Source: Alphaproteobacteria bacterium (lineage in GTDB: Bacteria; Pseudomonadota; Alphaproteobacteria; CAAHEQ01; UBA3637). From it: 10,704 nt of DNA. The notes below the pieces were generated by a model, which made no database searches, was not told the DNA's origin, and was given only the letters and a program-made list of their open reading frames with translations. Where the stretch lies: assembly GCA_900772625.1 (NCBI GenBank), contig CAAHEQ010000103.1, forward strand, positions 1 to 10,704, given 5' to 3'. The translations under genes and the position numbers were made by a program. Shown here one piece after another: positions 1-6,697 of the stretch (position 1 is its first letter; every line of letters starts with the position of its first letter).

Positions 1-19
1 AAATAAAATGCAAGGAATC

Positions 20-46
20 TTGACAGGTTTGATAAAATTGTATACC
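20..46 (+). promoter_or_regulatory. Possible sigma-70 promoter near the left edge
   Basis: A perfect TTGACA -35 box (20-25) is followed by TATACC at 41-46 with a 15-base spacer, which is short, or by the poorer TACCCT at 43-48 with a 17-base spacer. If real, transcription would start near 52-55 and meet the terminator-like hairpin at 87-106, making an RNA of roughly 50 bases and no protein. In AT-rich DNA such matches also arise by chance, so this is weak. Confidence 0.28.
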
Positions 47-86
47 CTAAAATCAAGTCGAAAAATATCGACCCTTATTTTTGGAC

Positions 87-106
87 AACGCCAGCAGGCG
101 TTTTTT
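87..106 (+). terminator. Rho-independent terminator
   Basis: A 6-bp stem AACGCC/GGCGTT (87-92 with 97-102) closes an AGCA loop, and a run of six T covers 101-106. This is a compact intrinsic terminator reading rightward. It most simply ends a plus-strand transcript that begins left of the window; it could instead end a short RNA from the possible promoter at 20-46. Confidence 0.65.
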
Positions 107-130
107 GGGATTGCATTAAAGCGCCTTAGA

Positions 131-201
131 TAAAATCTTTCTATATCCAAAGAGCCAGCGCGAAAATCTTCGCGCGCTCGCGCTGGCTCTTTGAGATTTT
201 A
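131..201. repeat. Long perfect inverted repeat (16-bp stem plus outer arms)
   Basis: Positions 148-163 are the exact reverse complement of 178-193 (arm starts CAAAGAGCC and ends GCGCGA). An outer pair TAAAATCT/AGATTTTA (131-138 with 194-201) continues the structure, with nine unpaired bases on the left side only. A competing inner hairpin GCGCGAA/TTCGCGC also exists. The GC-rich stem stands out from AT-rich surroundings. No strong T run follows on either strand, so it is not a standard terminator. It may be a REP-like extragenic palindrome or a transcript-end structure. Confidence 0.75.
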
Positions 202-213
202 CGGATGATTTAA

Positions 214-278
214 TCCTTTTTCAAAAAATAATTTTTGATTTAGGGGTCGGGGCTCTAAAAATCATTTTTTTGAAAGGA
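214..278. repeat. Imperfect AT-rich inverted repeat
   Basis: TCCTTT (214-219) pairs with AAAGGA (273-278), and after a two-base bulge CAAAAAA (222-228) pairs with TTTTTTG (266-272). A further A/T-rich stretch toward the centre pairs with mismatches, around a G-rich loop (GGGGTCGGGG, 243-252). The arms are visible directly; a function is not. Low complexity makes part of the pairing unsurprising. Confidence 0.45.
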
Positions 279-303
279 CTTGCGTGTGGACGCAGGGAAA
301 AAC

Positions 304-338
304 AAAAAAAGAGCACAGATAAAAATCTGCGCTCTTTT
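304..338 (-). terminator. Rho-independent terminator of the small membrane protein gene
   Basis: Read on the minus strand, AAAAGAGC (331-338) pairs with GCTCTTTT (307-314), then a G·U wobble, then CAGAT with ATCTG around a TTTT loop. The stem runs into a tract of T's (304-310 on this strand). The one mismatch on the plus strand becomes a wobble pair on the minus strand, which indicates the direction. It lies 17 bases past the stop codon of the gene ending at 356 and also serves lysS if the two are cotranscribed. Confidence 0.75.
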
Positions 339-355
339 CAATTCAACGGTTGCCT

Positions 356-664
356 TTATTTTTTGCTTGTCGCAATCAATTCACACAACAAGCGGAATAC
401 AACAAAGACCAACAAAATTACAATCCACTTCGAGAACATTACAAAAACATAAGGCAAACTCCACAAAGACAATACCACGAACACCAATAAAATAATCGAA
501 CCTGTCAGATAGACCGTATTGATGTTTTTCTTTAAAAAGCCCTCAAAGTAAGGCAAAAGCAATGCTTTGTCCAACTTACTGTATGGTTTCACAAAGCGCA
601 CGATTGCATTCCATGTTTTTTTTGCTTCTTTTTTAAAGTCGAACTTTTCTGTTTTTTGTGCCAT
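356..664 (-). CDS. Small two-helix membrane protein, possibly DUF4282-like
   Basis: This encodes a 102-residue protein. A charged N-terminal half (about residues 1-45, many Lys) precedes two hydrophobic segments (about 50-68 and 71-90), followed by RLLCELIAT and a Lys-rich end. The pattern of two close helices followed by an R-x-x-C-E motif recalls the DUF4282 family of small bacterial membrane proteins; that is a recollection of the motif, not a search result. The start is supported by AAGGAG seven bases upstream of the ATG. It lies 59 bases after the lysS stop with no terminator between, so cotranscription with lysS is likely, and a good intrinsic terminator follows it. Function is unknown. 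Confidence 0.75.
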   Translation of the reverse strand: MAQKTEKFDFKKEAKKTWNAIVRFVKPYSKLDKALLLPYFEGFLKKNINTVYLTGSIILLVFVVLSLWSLPYVFVMFSKWIVILLVFVVFRLLCELIATSKK

Positions 665-698
665 TTTTATCTCCTTTTTGATAAGTTATGTTCAGTTT

Positions 699-727
699 AT
701 TGTATTTTCAAGTGTATCCCTTGTTAT
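699..727 (-). promoter_or_regulatory. Possible promoter for the small membrane protein gene
   Basis: On the minus strand, ATAACA (722-727) and TACAAT (699-704) are separated by 17 bases; the -10 differs from consensus at one base and the -35 at two. The -35 lies across the lysS stop codon. Readthrough from lysS is an adequate alternative source of transcript. Confidence 0.3.
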
Positions 728-2211
728 TTTTTACGCATAGTCGGGAACGCTATCACGTCACGAATAGTCGATGAGCCTGTCAAAATCATCACGATACGAT
801 CGATACCCATTCCTAAACCGCCTGTCGGAGGCATTGCATGTTCCAAAGCCGTGACAAAGTCTTCGTCCATCATATTGGCTTCATCATCGCCAGCTTCACG
901 CGCTTTAACTTGCTCTTCCAAACGTTCACGCTGATCGAGAGGGTTTGTCAATTCCGAATAAGCATTACCCATTTCCCAAGCGTTAATGAATGGTTCGAAA
1001 CGTTCCACTAAGCGAGGATTGCTTCTGTGCTCTTTTGTCAGCGGAGAAATATCTTTCGGATGGTCTATAACAAACGTTGGTTGGATTAATTTGTGTTCGC
1101 ACTTTTCTTCGAACACAGTCGATACAACCGTGCCCCAGTTTGCATTGTCGGCAACGTCTACACCAAGCTTTCTTGCCGCAGCAACAGCCTCAGCGCCCGT
1201 TTCAAACGCTTCAAAATCAACGCCTGTTTCTTCTTTAACGAGCTCCAACATTGGACGACGAGGCCAATGACCACCCAGTTCGATTGTCTTGCCGTCAAGT
1301 TCGATTTTCGTTGTGCCCAAAATTTTCATTGCCACATATTGCACAATGCTTTCAAACAAGTCCATCATATCGTTATAGTCTTTGTAGACCCAATACAATT
1401 CCATCATAGTGAACTCTGGGTTATGACGCGTGTCAATGCCTTCATTTCTGAAGTTGCGACCGATTTCGTATACGGCAGGCATACCACCAATAATCAAACG
1501 CTTTAAGTAAAGCTCTGGCGCAATACGCATATACAAATCCATATCAAGTGTGTTATGGTGCGTGATAAAAGGCTTTGCATTCGCGCCGCCCAAGATTGGG
1601 TGCAAAATAGGCGTTTCCACTTCCAAAAAGCCCAAGTTATTCAAATACTCACGAATAGCAGAAATAATTTGGCTGCGCATACGCAACGTTTTCATCGTCT
1701 CAGGATTCGTCATCATATCCAAATAACGTTGACGATACTTTGTATCCGTGTCTGTCAGCCCGTGGAACTTTTCAGGCAATGGCAACAACGATTTTGCCAA
1801 CACCGTCAAGTGCTCTGTATTCACAGACAACTCGCCACGTTTTGTGCGGCGCACTGTGCCCTCTACACCGACAAAGTCCCCAAGATCGAGCAAACTTAAA
1901 ATTTCTTTTTCAGATTCTGGCAAATGCTCCAACGAAGAAAATATTTGAACCTTGCCCGTTGAATCATAAATGTCCATAAACATACCCGAATTACGAATAG
2001 CTTTAATACGTCCAGCAACCTTGACAACATCAGATGTTTGTTCTTCATTTGCAAGCGATGCATATTTTTCGTTCAAGCTTGCCGATGTAAATGTAGGTCT
2101 GTAAATAGGCGGATACGCGTTAATGCCTTTGGATTGAAGCTTTTTTAATTTTTCCAATCTGGCTTGTCGTTGATCTGTTGCACTATTTTGAGTATTTGAA
2201 TTATTCGTCAT
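724..2211 (-). CDS. lysS: Lysyl-tRNA synthetase, class II
   Basis: Charges tRNA-Lys with lysine in the cytoplasm. The 495-residue product has the usual length and order: an N-terminal OB-fold anticodon-binding domain (about 60-145), the linker HGLTDTDTKYRQRYLD, then the class II catalytic core. Motif 1 lies around residue 205 (GFLEVETPILHP, followed by GGANAKPF), motif 2 at about 252-274 (RNFRNEGIDTRHNPEFTMME), and motif 3 near the C-terminus (GLGMGIDR). A 16-residue upstream extension in frame was rejected because an AAGGAAG ribosome binding site sits just before the ATG at 2211, and the extension would cover the promoter. Catalytic motifs look intact. Many alphaproteobacteria use the unrelated class I enzyme instead, so the class is informative if the host is one. 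Confidence 0.97.
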   Translation of the reverse strand: MTNNSNTQNSATDQRQARLEKLKKLQSKGINAYPPIYRPTFTSASLNEKYASLANEEQTSDVVKVAGRIKAIRNSGMFMDIYDSTGKVQIFSSLEHLPESEKEILSLLDLGDFVGVEGTVRRTKRGELSVNTEHLTVLAKSLLPLPEKFHGLTDTDTKYRQRYLDMMTNPETMKTLRMRSQIISAIREYLNNLGFLEVETPILHPILGGANAKPFITHHNTLDMDLYMRIAPELYLKRLIIGGMPAVYEIGRNFRNEGIDTRHNPEFTMMELYWVYKDYNDMMDLFESIVQYVAMKILGTTKIELDGKTIELGGHWPRRPMLELVKEETGVDFEAFETGAEAVAAARKLGVDVADNANWGTVVSTVFEEKCEHKLIQPTFVIDHPKDISPLTKEHRSNPRLVERFEPFINAWEMGNAYSELTNPLDQRERLEEQVKAREAGDDEANMMDEDFVTALEHAMPPTGGLGMGIDRIVMILTGSSTIRDVIAFPTMRKK

Positions 2212-2239
2212 TTTAACTTCCTTTCTATTTCTGACGTTA

Positions 2240-2267
2240 ATTTTAACATTTTTTTTCAAATCGTCAA
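2240..2267 (-). promoter_or_regulatory. lysS promoter
   Basis: On the minus strand TTGACG (2262-2267), a 16-base spacer and TAAAAT (2240-2245) form a good sigma-70 type promoter. Transcription would begin near 2233, giving a leader of only about 20 bases that contains the AAGGAAG ribosome binding site. There is no room for a T-box or other riboswitch in so short a leader. Confidence 0.6.
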
Positions 2268-2275
2268 CATTTTAT

Positions 2276-2304
2276 TTGAAAAGCGGTAAGGTTTTTGCTA
2301 AGAT
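2276..2304 (+). promoter_or_regulatory. Promoter of the membrane protein/RNA methyltransferase operon
   Basis: TTGAAA (2276-2281), a 17-base spacer and TAAGAT (2299-2304) match the sigma-70 pattern well. It points rightward, back to back with the lysS promoter, whose -35 box is only eight bases away. The predicted start near 2311 leaves a short leader with a GAGGATAAG ribosome binding site before the ATG at 2327. Confidence 0.6.
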
Positions 2305-2326
2305 AAAAAAAAACAATGAGGATAAG

Positions 2327-3460
2327 ATGCTTTCTTTTTACGATGCGATGATATTTGGTTTGCAAAAAAAGAGCTTATTTGGGGGCTTTATTTTTGCCGC
2401 GGTAATGCTGTGCTTTTTTGTATTGATTGGCTGGGCGCTAGAAAGCAATTTTGCGCTTTTTTCCACCGCAGCAGCGATTATATCTTCTCAAAACAATTCC
2501 GCTCTTTTTATAAGCAACTTAAACCAACTTGGACAAACTTTGATGGCCCCCGAGTTTTGGGGAATGACTTTTCAAAAAACGCACTGGGCATTTATGTTGT
2601 TTGTTGGCGGCTTATTTGCCATTTTCACGTGGGAAGTCATTGTTGCTAAAAAGACATTATTTAATCAACCGCCCAAATTTTCGCTGACATTTTTTGTCTT
2701 TACGTTTGCCAAAATGATGTTGCTTTTGCTGCCCATTTTAGCGGTGCTGTACTTTTTTTCATACGAAATGTTCAAAAGCGCATTTGAGTATCTAGCGGCC
2801 ACAGTCTTTGGACTTAAGCAACGCTTTCATTGGCCATTTTCAATGTGGATAGTTGTTCCGTTTGCTCTTTGGTTTTTTTGTTATTTTGTATACACAACGT
2901 TGCTTTTTATTGGACGATTTTCGTTTTCGTCCTTGCTTCACGGTGTTATTTTTTTCAAACATTTTAAAACAGTCTTAGAACTCTTCGCTTGGTGGATTTT
3001 AAATCACATTATTGTCATCATTGCGTTTGTCGCATTGTTTGCTGTTTGCTACTTTATCGACTCGCTGTGGGTCTGCTTTATGATGCTGATTTTTTATTTA
3101 TTGATGATGCTCGTGTTTGATCAAATCAAGTTTATTTGCTTGCTACCTTTCGCCGTTATTGCAGCGGGCGCGCTTGGCTTGCAAACGTGGCTTGGCAGAG
3201 CATTTTTTAACAACTACATCCTCGAGATTTTAATCGGCGGTCTGGTTTACTTTACGGGCTTTTTTGTGCTGGCAGTTTTTACATCCGTGCTAGCGCACTT
3301 ATTTGCTCAAACGGCTTTTGTGTTTCACTTTGACAAAACGCCCGCCAGCGATGCGATGGAGCGCCAGCCTGACCACACAAAGCGCATTGACGAGCTGTAT
3401 AACGAATACTTAACCGAGCACAACAATCAAACTCAGAGCAACTTTTTTGATAAAATGTAG
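2327..3460 (+). CDS. Polytopic membrane protein of unknown function
   Basis: This 377-residue protein has about seven or eight strongly hydrophobic segments and a hydrophilic C-terminal tail of about 45 residues (from HFDKTPASD) that is probably cytoplasmic. I do not recognise the family, and no transporter, protease or enzyme motif is apparent. Aromatic residues, especially Phe, are very abundant in the helices. The start was placed at the ATG at 2327, which follows GAGG at proper spacing; a longer frame opening with TTG at 2276 would begin inside the promoter. It is the first gene of a three-gene operon: the next gene starts nine bases after its stop, and that gene overlaps the RNA methyltransferase. 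The context suggests coexpression but does not reveal a role. Confidence 0.85.
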   Translation: MLSFYDAMIFGLQKKSLFGGFIFAAVMLCFFVLIGWALESNFALFSTAAAIISSQNNSALFISNLNQLGQTLMAPEFWGMTFQKTHWAFMLFVGGLFAIFTWEVIVAKKTLFNQPPKFSLTFFVFTFAKMMLLLLPILAVLYFFSYEMFKSAFEYLAATVFGLKQRFHWPFSMWIVVPFALWFFCYFVYTTLLFIGRFSFSSLLHGVIFFKHFKTVLELFAWWILNHIIVIIAFVALFAVCYFIDSLWVCFMMLIFYLLMMLVFDQIKFICLLPFAVIAAGALGLQTWLGRAFFNNYILEILIGGLVYFTGFFVLAVFTSVLAHLFAQTAFVFHFDKTPASDAMERQPDHTKRIDELYNEYLTEHNNQTQSNFFDKM

Positions 3461-3469
3461 AGGTCTTTA

Positions 3470-4186
3470 ATGAAAAAAATACTTACCTTTTTGCGCCAAA
3501 CAATCGGACTTGCGTTAATCAAATGGCTGGTTATTTTCGTTGCGTTTATGTTTGCTTTGCAACTTTTAAACACGCTGTCAATAACGTGGCCTGTTCCCCT
3601 TGTTTACGCAAGTTTTAGCGTATCAATGATTGCGTACATATTGTTGCTTATATTTTACGTGGGTTATTTATTTCGCATTGCACAGGGCTTTTTTAAGCAA
3701 GAACAAAAGCCTCTTTCCCCACTGGCCTTGAGCAAAAACTTTAAACTCAGCCTGCGCGTTTTTGCGTTTCTTTTAATCCTCCTTATCCCCATTTTTATTT
3801 TAATGTTTCTGATGTATGCACAAATAAGCACGCTCTTTAGCTGGCTGATTTTGCTTTATTTTGTGTTTGTTTTTTTACCGCTTTATGTCGGTTTTGTCAT
3901 CACATACCCAAGCCTTCCGAGACGTGCAACCTATCGCTTCATTTTGCTTAAAAATGCAAACAAGTTGTTTGGTTTAGTCTTTCAAACAGGCATTATCTTT
4001 TTTGTCTGGTCTTTGGTTGCGGGGCAAATAATGAATTTGTCACAAACGTACTCCACATCGGCTTTGCGTGAAGCTGGATTTGCACTGATGCTTTTGCTGT
4101 CGTGGATTTATGTGCTGTTCGTATGGGCGGCAGCCATTGGCATAACCGCCAGACGCATTAAGCAAAGCGAGGCCACACAAAAATGA
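3470..4186 (+). CDS. Second polytopic membrane protein of unknown function
   Basis: The 238-residue product has about six hydrophobic segments, a short basic N-terminus (MKKILTFLRQ) and a short basic/polar C-terminus (TARRIKQSEATQK). Positively charged loops such as SLPRRATYR suggest where cytoplasmic turns lie. I do not recognise the family. The ATG is preceded by AGAGG at about seven bases, and this site overlaps the stop codon of the gene before, so the two are probably translationally coupled. Its own stop overlaps the ATG of the methyltransferase gene (ATGA). In helix-rich composition it resembles the preceding gene, and the two may be partners in one membrane complex or distant paralogues; that is inference. 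Confidence 0.85.
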   Translation: MKKILTFLRQTIGLALIKWLVIFVAFMFALQLLNTLSITWPVPLVYASFSVSMIAYILLLIFYVGYLFRIAQGFFKQEQKPLSPLALSKNFKLSLRVFAFLLILLIPIFILMFLMYAQISTLFSWLILLYFVFVFLPLYVGFVITYPSLPRRATYRFILLKNANKLFGLVFQTGIIFFVWSLVAGQIMNLSQTYSTSALREAGFALMLLLSWIYVLFVWAAAIGITARRIKQSEATQK

Positions 4187-5208
4187 TTTGTCCGTTTTTT
4201 AACAGATGTGGCGGGTGCCATTTTCAAGATTTGCCCTTTGAGGCATACAAGCAAAAGAAGATTGACTTTATCAAAGGCGCTTTGACGCACGCAGGCATCG
4301 ATTTTCCGCTGTCCGATTTTATCAGCATCGGAGCTCACACACGCCGCCGCACAACTTTTGCTTTTGCAAATGGAATCATGGGCTTTAATGCCAAAAAAAG
4401 TCATCAAATTATCGCGATAGACCAATGCCTTGTTTTGCTGCCTGAACTGGAGAAGCTGATAAAACCGCTATCCTTGTTGGTGCACCATTTATCGGGCACT
4501 GGTGACATCGCCGTATTGATGACAGAGTTTGGCGCGGACATTACAATCACAAGCGAAAAACAAAAAGAAAAACGCTTTCATAAGCGCATCAAGAAAAGCT
4601 CTTCTGAAGAAGTGTTTTTCTTAGAGGAAGTCTCGGCTTTTTGCGCTCAAAACAATGTTGCACGCTTTATCAAAGATGGCCAGTTATTATACCTATCTGT
4701 GCAACTTGATTTTCCACCCAACGTATTTATGCAACCCAGTGTCGAGGGGCAAAACGCGCTTGTCGACCTTGTCTTAAAGCACACACAAGATTCGCACAAA
4801 GTGCTTGATTTATTTTGCGGACTTGGCACATTCACAAAGCCGCTTCATCAAGCGGGCAAACGCGTCACAGGAATGGACATCACCGAAGAGTCTATTGCTG
4901 CTTTAAAAAAGCACGGCGTGATGGCCGAAGTGCGAGATTTATTTCGCAACCCTGTCTTGCCTGACGAGCTTAATCAATACGATACTATCGTGCTTGATCC
5001 CGCACGCGCAGGCGCAATGGCCGAGGTTCAGCAAATCGCTCTGTCAAATGTCAAAAAAGTTGTGATGGTTTCGTGCAACCCTTTGACGTTTGCAAAAGAT
5101 TGCCGCGTATTGATTGAGGGCGGTTTTCATTTCAAGCAAATCACGCCCGTAGATCAGTTTATTTTTTCGGATCATATTGAGCTTGTTGCGCTGCTCGAGC
5201 GTGCGTAA
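4183..5208 (+). CDS. RNA (uracil-5-)-methyltransferase, TrmA/RlmC/RlmD family
   Basis: Family members transfer a methyl group from S-adenosylmethionine to C5 of uridine in 23S rRNA (RlmC, RlmD) or tRNA (TrmA). Four cysteines placed like those of the RlmD/RlmC iron-sulfur cluster are visible: C3, C9, C12 (C-x5-C-G-G-C) and C82. The SAM-binding motif VLDLFCGLG is at residues 207-215, DPAR at 272-275, the catalytic cysteine C298 in SCNP, and the probable general base E333 in DHIE. At 341 residues it lacks the N-terminal TRAM domain of RlmD and starts directly at the cluster, as in RlmC-like proteins. The exact target uridine cannot be told. The start codon overlaps the preceding stop as ATGA, implying coupled translation from the membrane-protein operon. 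Confidence 0.93.
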   Translation: MICPFFNRCGGCHFQDLPFEAYKQKKIDFIKGALTHAGIDFPLSDFISIGAHTRRRTTFAFANGIMGFNAKKSHQIIAIDQCLVLLPELEKLIKPLSLLVHHLSGTGDIAVLMTEFGADITITSEKQKEKRFHKRIKKSSSEEVFFLEEVSAFCAQNNVARFIKDGQLLYLSVQLDFPPNVFMQPSVEGQNALVDLVLKHTQDSHKVLDLFCGLGTFTKPLHQAGKRVTGMDITEESIAALKKHGVMAEVRDLFRNPVLPDELNQYDTIVLDPARAGAMAEVQQIALSNVKKVVMVSCNPLTFAKDCRVLIEGGFHFKQITPVDQFIFSDHIELVALLERA

Positions 5209-5216
5209 ACGCTTTT
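5198..5216 (+). terminator. Weak terminator overlapping the methyltransferase stop
   Basis: AGCGT (5198-5202) pairs with ACGCT (5209-5213) around a six-base loop that includes the TAA stop, and TTTT occupies 5213-5216. The stem is short and the T run is brief, so it would be inefficient. It is nonetheless the only terminator-like element in the 21 bases between the convergent genes. Confidence 0.35.
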
Positions 5217-5229
5217 GCAGCCAGCCCGA

Positions 5230-6090
5230 TTATTGCAATTGCGCCAATAGATAGTCAGGAACAACACCCTCAGCTTTAACCAATTCGGACAACGTATGCC
5301 CGTGTGACAGCTCGTCTGCGGTCATACCTGTTTGTGTAATCAACACCGTTTTCATCTCAGCCTTTGCGCCACCCATAATGTCGGTACGCAAAGTATCACC
5401 TACCATTGCCGCGCGGCTGGGTGAAACGCCTGCGACTTTCAGCGCAAAATCATAGATTTGATGATACGGCTTTCCAATCCAAAACACGCGGCCGCCGTGG
5501 TCTTCATACCACTTGCCGAGCAGCCCACTCGTCACGTGCTTCATTTTCCCGTGAAAGGCATAATAGTCTGGATTAGAGCAAATCGCGGGCAACTTTTTGT
5601 CGAGTGCTTTTTGCGCTAAATCCAAAAATGGTGCCAACGTTTCATAGTATTGATAATCTGCTGTACGCAGAGCGCCAATATAAACAACGGCGGCTTCATC
5701 AACATTAAGCGTTTGGCGCGATAAAACCGAGCTTAAAAGCCGATTATTTGGCAAACCAATCAGCAAGTATTTGCCCTTATTCGATCCCGCAACCTGAGTT
5801 AAAAAATCTTCGCGCTCCAGCTTATCTTTCAGCACATCGCCCGAGGTAATCACATCGGTATAATGCACACCTTGCAAAAAGCCGTTGCCGATGTGTTTTT
5901 CTTTGAAATGCGAACCGATCGTCGTGGCATTCGATAGAATATAAATGCGTTTGCCTTGCTTGATTAAACCTTGGCATATCTCAAGCGCCTTGGGATAAAA
6001 AGCTTTGCCATTCCACAACACGCCGTAAACATCGATGAAAAAGACATCGATTTTATCGGCCAGTGCACTCAAGGAATCTATGGTCTGCAT
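5230..6090 (-). CDS. HAD superfamily class IIA hydrolase (TIGR01459-like)
   Basis: This is a cytoplasmic HAD-fold protein, 286 residues from the chosen start. Motif I is DVYGVLW with the nucleophile D20; motif II is SNAT (S53); motif III K207 lies in GKPYH; motif IV is GDTLRTD (D232, D237). The large cap between motifs II and III is typical of class IIA, which includes NagD and pyridoxal or phosphoglycolate phosphatases. The usual second aspartate of motif I (D-x-D) is Tyr22 here. I recall the TIGR01459 subfamily having DVWG at this place, so this may be a family trait. Substrate is unknown. An upstream in-frame TTG at 6099 is possible; AGGA lies 11 bases before the ATG at 6090 but only two before the TTG. 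It overlaps the end of ppa by 13 bases, so both are cotranscribed. Confidence 0.85.
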   Translation of the reverse strand: MQTIDSLSALADKIDVFFIDVYGVLWNGKAFYPKALEICQGLIKQGKRIYILSNATTIGSHFKEKHIGNGFLQGVHYTDVITSGDVLKDKLEREDFLTQVAGSNKGKYLLIGLPNNRLLSSVLSRQTLNVDEAAVVYIGALRTADYQYYETLAPFLDLAQKALDKKLPAICSNPDYYAFHGKMKHVTSGLLGKWYEDHGGRVFWIGKPYHQIYDFALKVAGVSPSRAAMVGDTLRTDIMGGAKAEMKTVLITQTGMTADELSHGHTLSELVKAEGVVPDYLLAQLQ

Positions 6091-6638
6091 ACAGGGCAAT
6101 ATCCTGTCAAATGCTCTTTGTTTTCATCGTACATTTTGCACGCTTTGCGAATCACATCTTGCGCTTCGATATAGCCCAAAAAGTCGCTGATACGCACTTG
6201 CTTATTTTCCAACACTTTATAGTCCTCAAAAAAGCGTTGCAGCATTTTCAATCGATGCGGTGGAAATTGTGAAATATCCGTATAGTGCGCAAACTCTGGA
6301 TCATCGGCATGCACCGCGATGATTTTATCATCCTCTTGTCCACCGTCCAGCATTTTCATCACGCCAATAGGGCGAGCTTGCATAATGCACATCGGCACAA
6401 CTGTTTCCTGCCCAAACACTAAAATATCCAATGGGTCATTGTCATCACAATACGTGCGCGGAATAAAGCCATAATTCGCAGGATAGTGAACCGCACTATA
6501 TAAAATGCGATCAACCTTAATCAGGCCACTTGCCTTATCCAATTCGTATTTGACTTTAGATCCCTTGGGAACTTCGATAATCGCCCTGACGAGTTCAGGG
6601 CTTTGAGGTAATCGTTCAACATCATGCCATGGGTGCAT
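6078..6638 (-). CDS. ppa: Inorganic pyrophosphatase, family I
   Basis: Hydrolyses pyrophosphate to two phosphates in the cytoplasm, pulling reactions such as tRNA charging and nucleic acid synthesis forward. The 186-residue product shows the family signature DDNDPLD (65-71) with metal-binding acids D66, D68 and D71, and active-site residues of the usual pattern: E22, K30, E32, R44, Y56, D98, D103, K105, Y140 and K141. The N-terminus (MHPWHDV) is that of the 'PWHDV' subgroup. AAGGAG sits seven bases before the ATG, and a strong promoter lies immediately upstream. The C-terminus carries CPVC (181-184), a cysteine pair I do not expect in most bacterial family members. The last residues overlap the start of the HAD gene, which is translated in another frame. 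Confidence 0.96.
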   Translation of the reverse strand: MHPWHDVERLPQSPELVRAIIEVPKGSKVKYELDKASGLIKVDRILYSAVHYPANYGFIPRTYCDDNDPLDILVFGQETVVPMCIMQARPIGVMKMLDGGQEDDKIIAVHADDPEFAHYTDISQFPPHRLKMLQRFFEDYKVLENKQVRISDFLGYIEAQDVIRKACKMYDENKEHLTGYCPVCRP

Positions 6639-6669
6639 TTTAAACTCCTTATGTTTTAAAGATAATCGT

Positions 6670-6697
6670 ATTATACGCTTTTTTCTTTAAATGTAAA
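6670..6697 (-). promoter_or_regulatory. ppa-HAD operon promoter
   Basis: On the minus strand TTTACA (6692-6697), a 16-base spacer and a perfect TATAAT (6670-6675) form a strong sigma-70 promoter. Transcription would begin near 6663, about 25 bases before the ppa start. A 20-bp palindrome (6682-6701) covers the -35 box and part of the spacer. Confidence 0.7.

Larger units (their letters stand above)
1..355. other. Noncoding, hairpin-rich intergenic region
   Basis: No open frame here has a ribosome binding site plus convincing protein composition. What the stretch holds is secondary structure: a small hairpin GTCGA/TCGAC (57-61 with 68-72), a terminator-like hairpin (87-106), a 16-bp perfect inverted repeat (148-193) with flanking arms, an imperfect AT-rich inverted repeat (214-278), a small TGCGT/ACGCA hairpin (281-294), and the terminator of the minus-strand gene at 356-664 (304-338). 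The first bases could be the tail of an upstream plus-strand gene, since TAA occurs at 4-6, but no coding sequence can be judged from so little. Confidence 0.6.

Noticed and set aside
270..495. Two overlapping plus-strand frames starting with TTG
   Set aside because: They have no ribosome binding site, run antisense through a terminator and a better-supported minus-strand gene, and have low-complexity Lys/Thr/Asn composition.
2212..2259. 16-residue N-terminal extension of lysS
   Set aside because: AAGGAAG directly precedes the ATG at 2211, and the extended region contains the -10 box.
2276..2326. TTG start for the first membrane protein
   Set aside because: This TTG is part of the -35 box itself and has no ribosome binding site; the ATG at 2327 has GAGG at good spacing.
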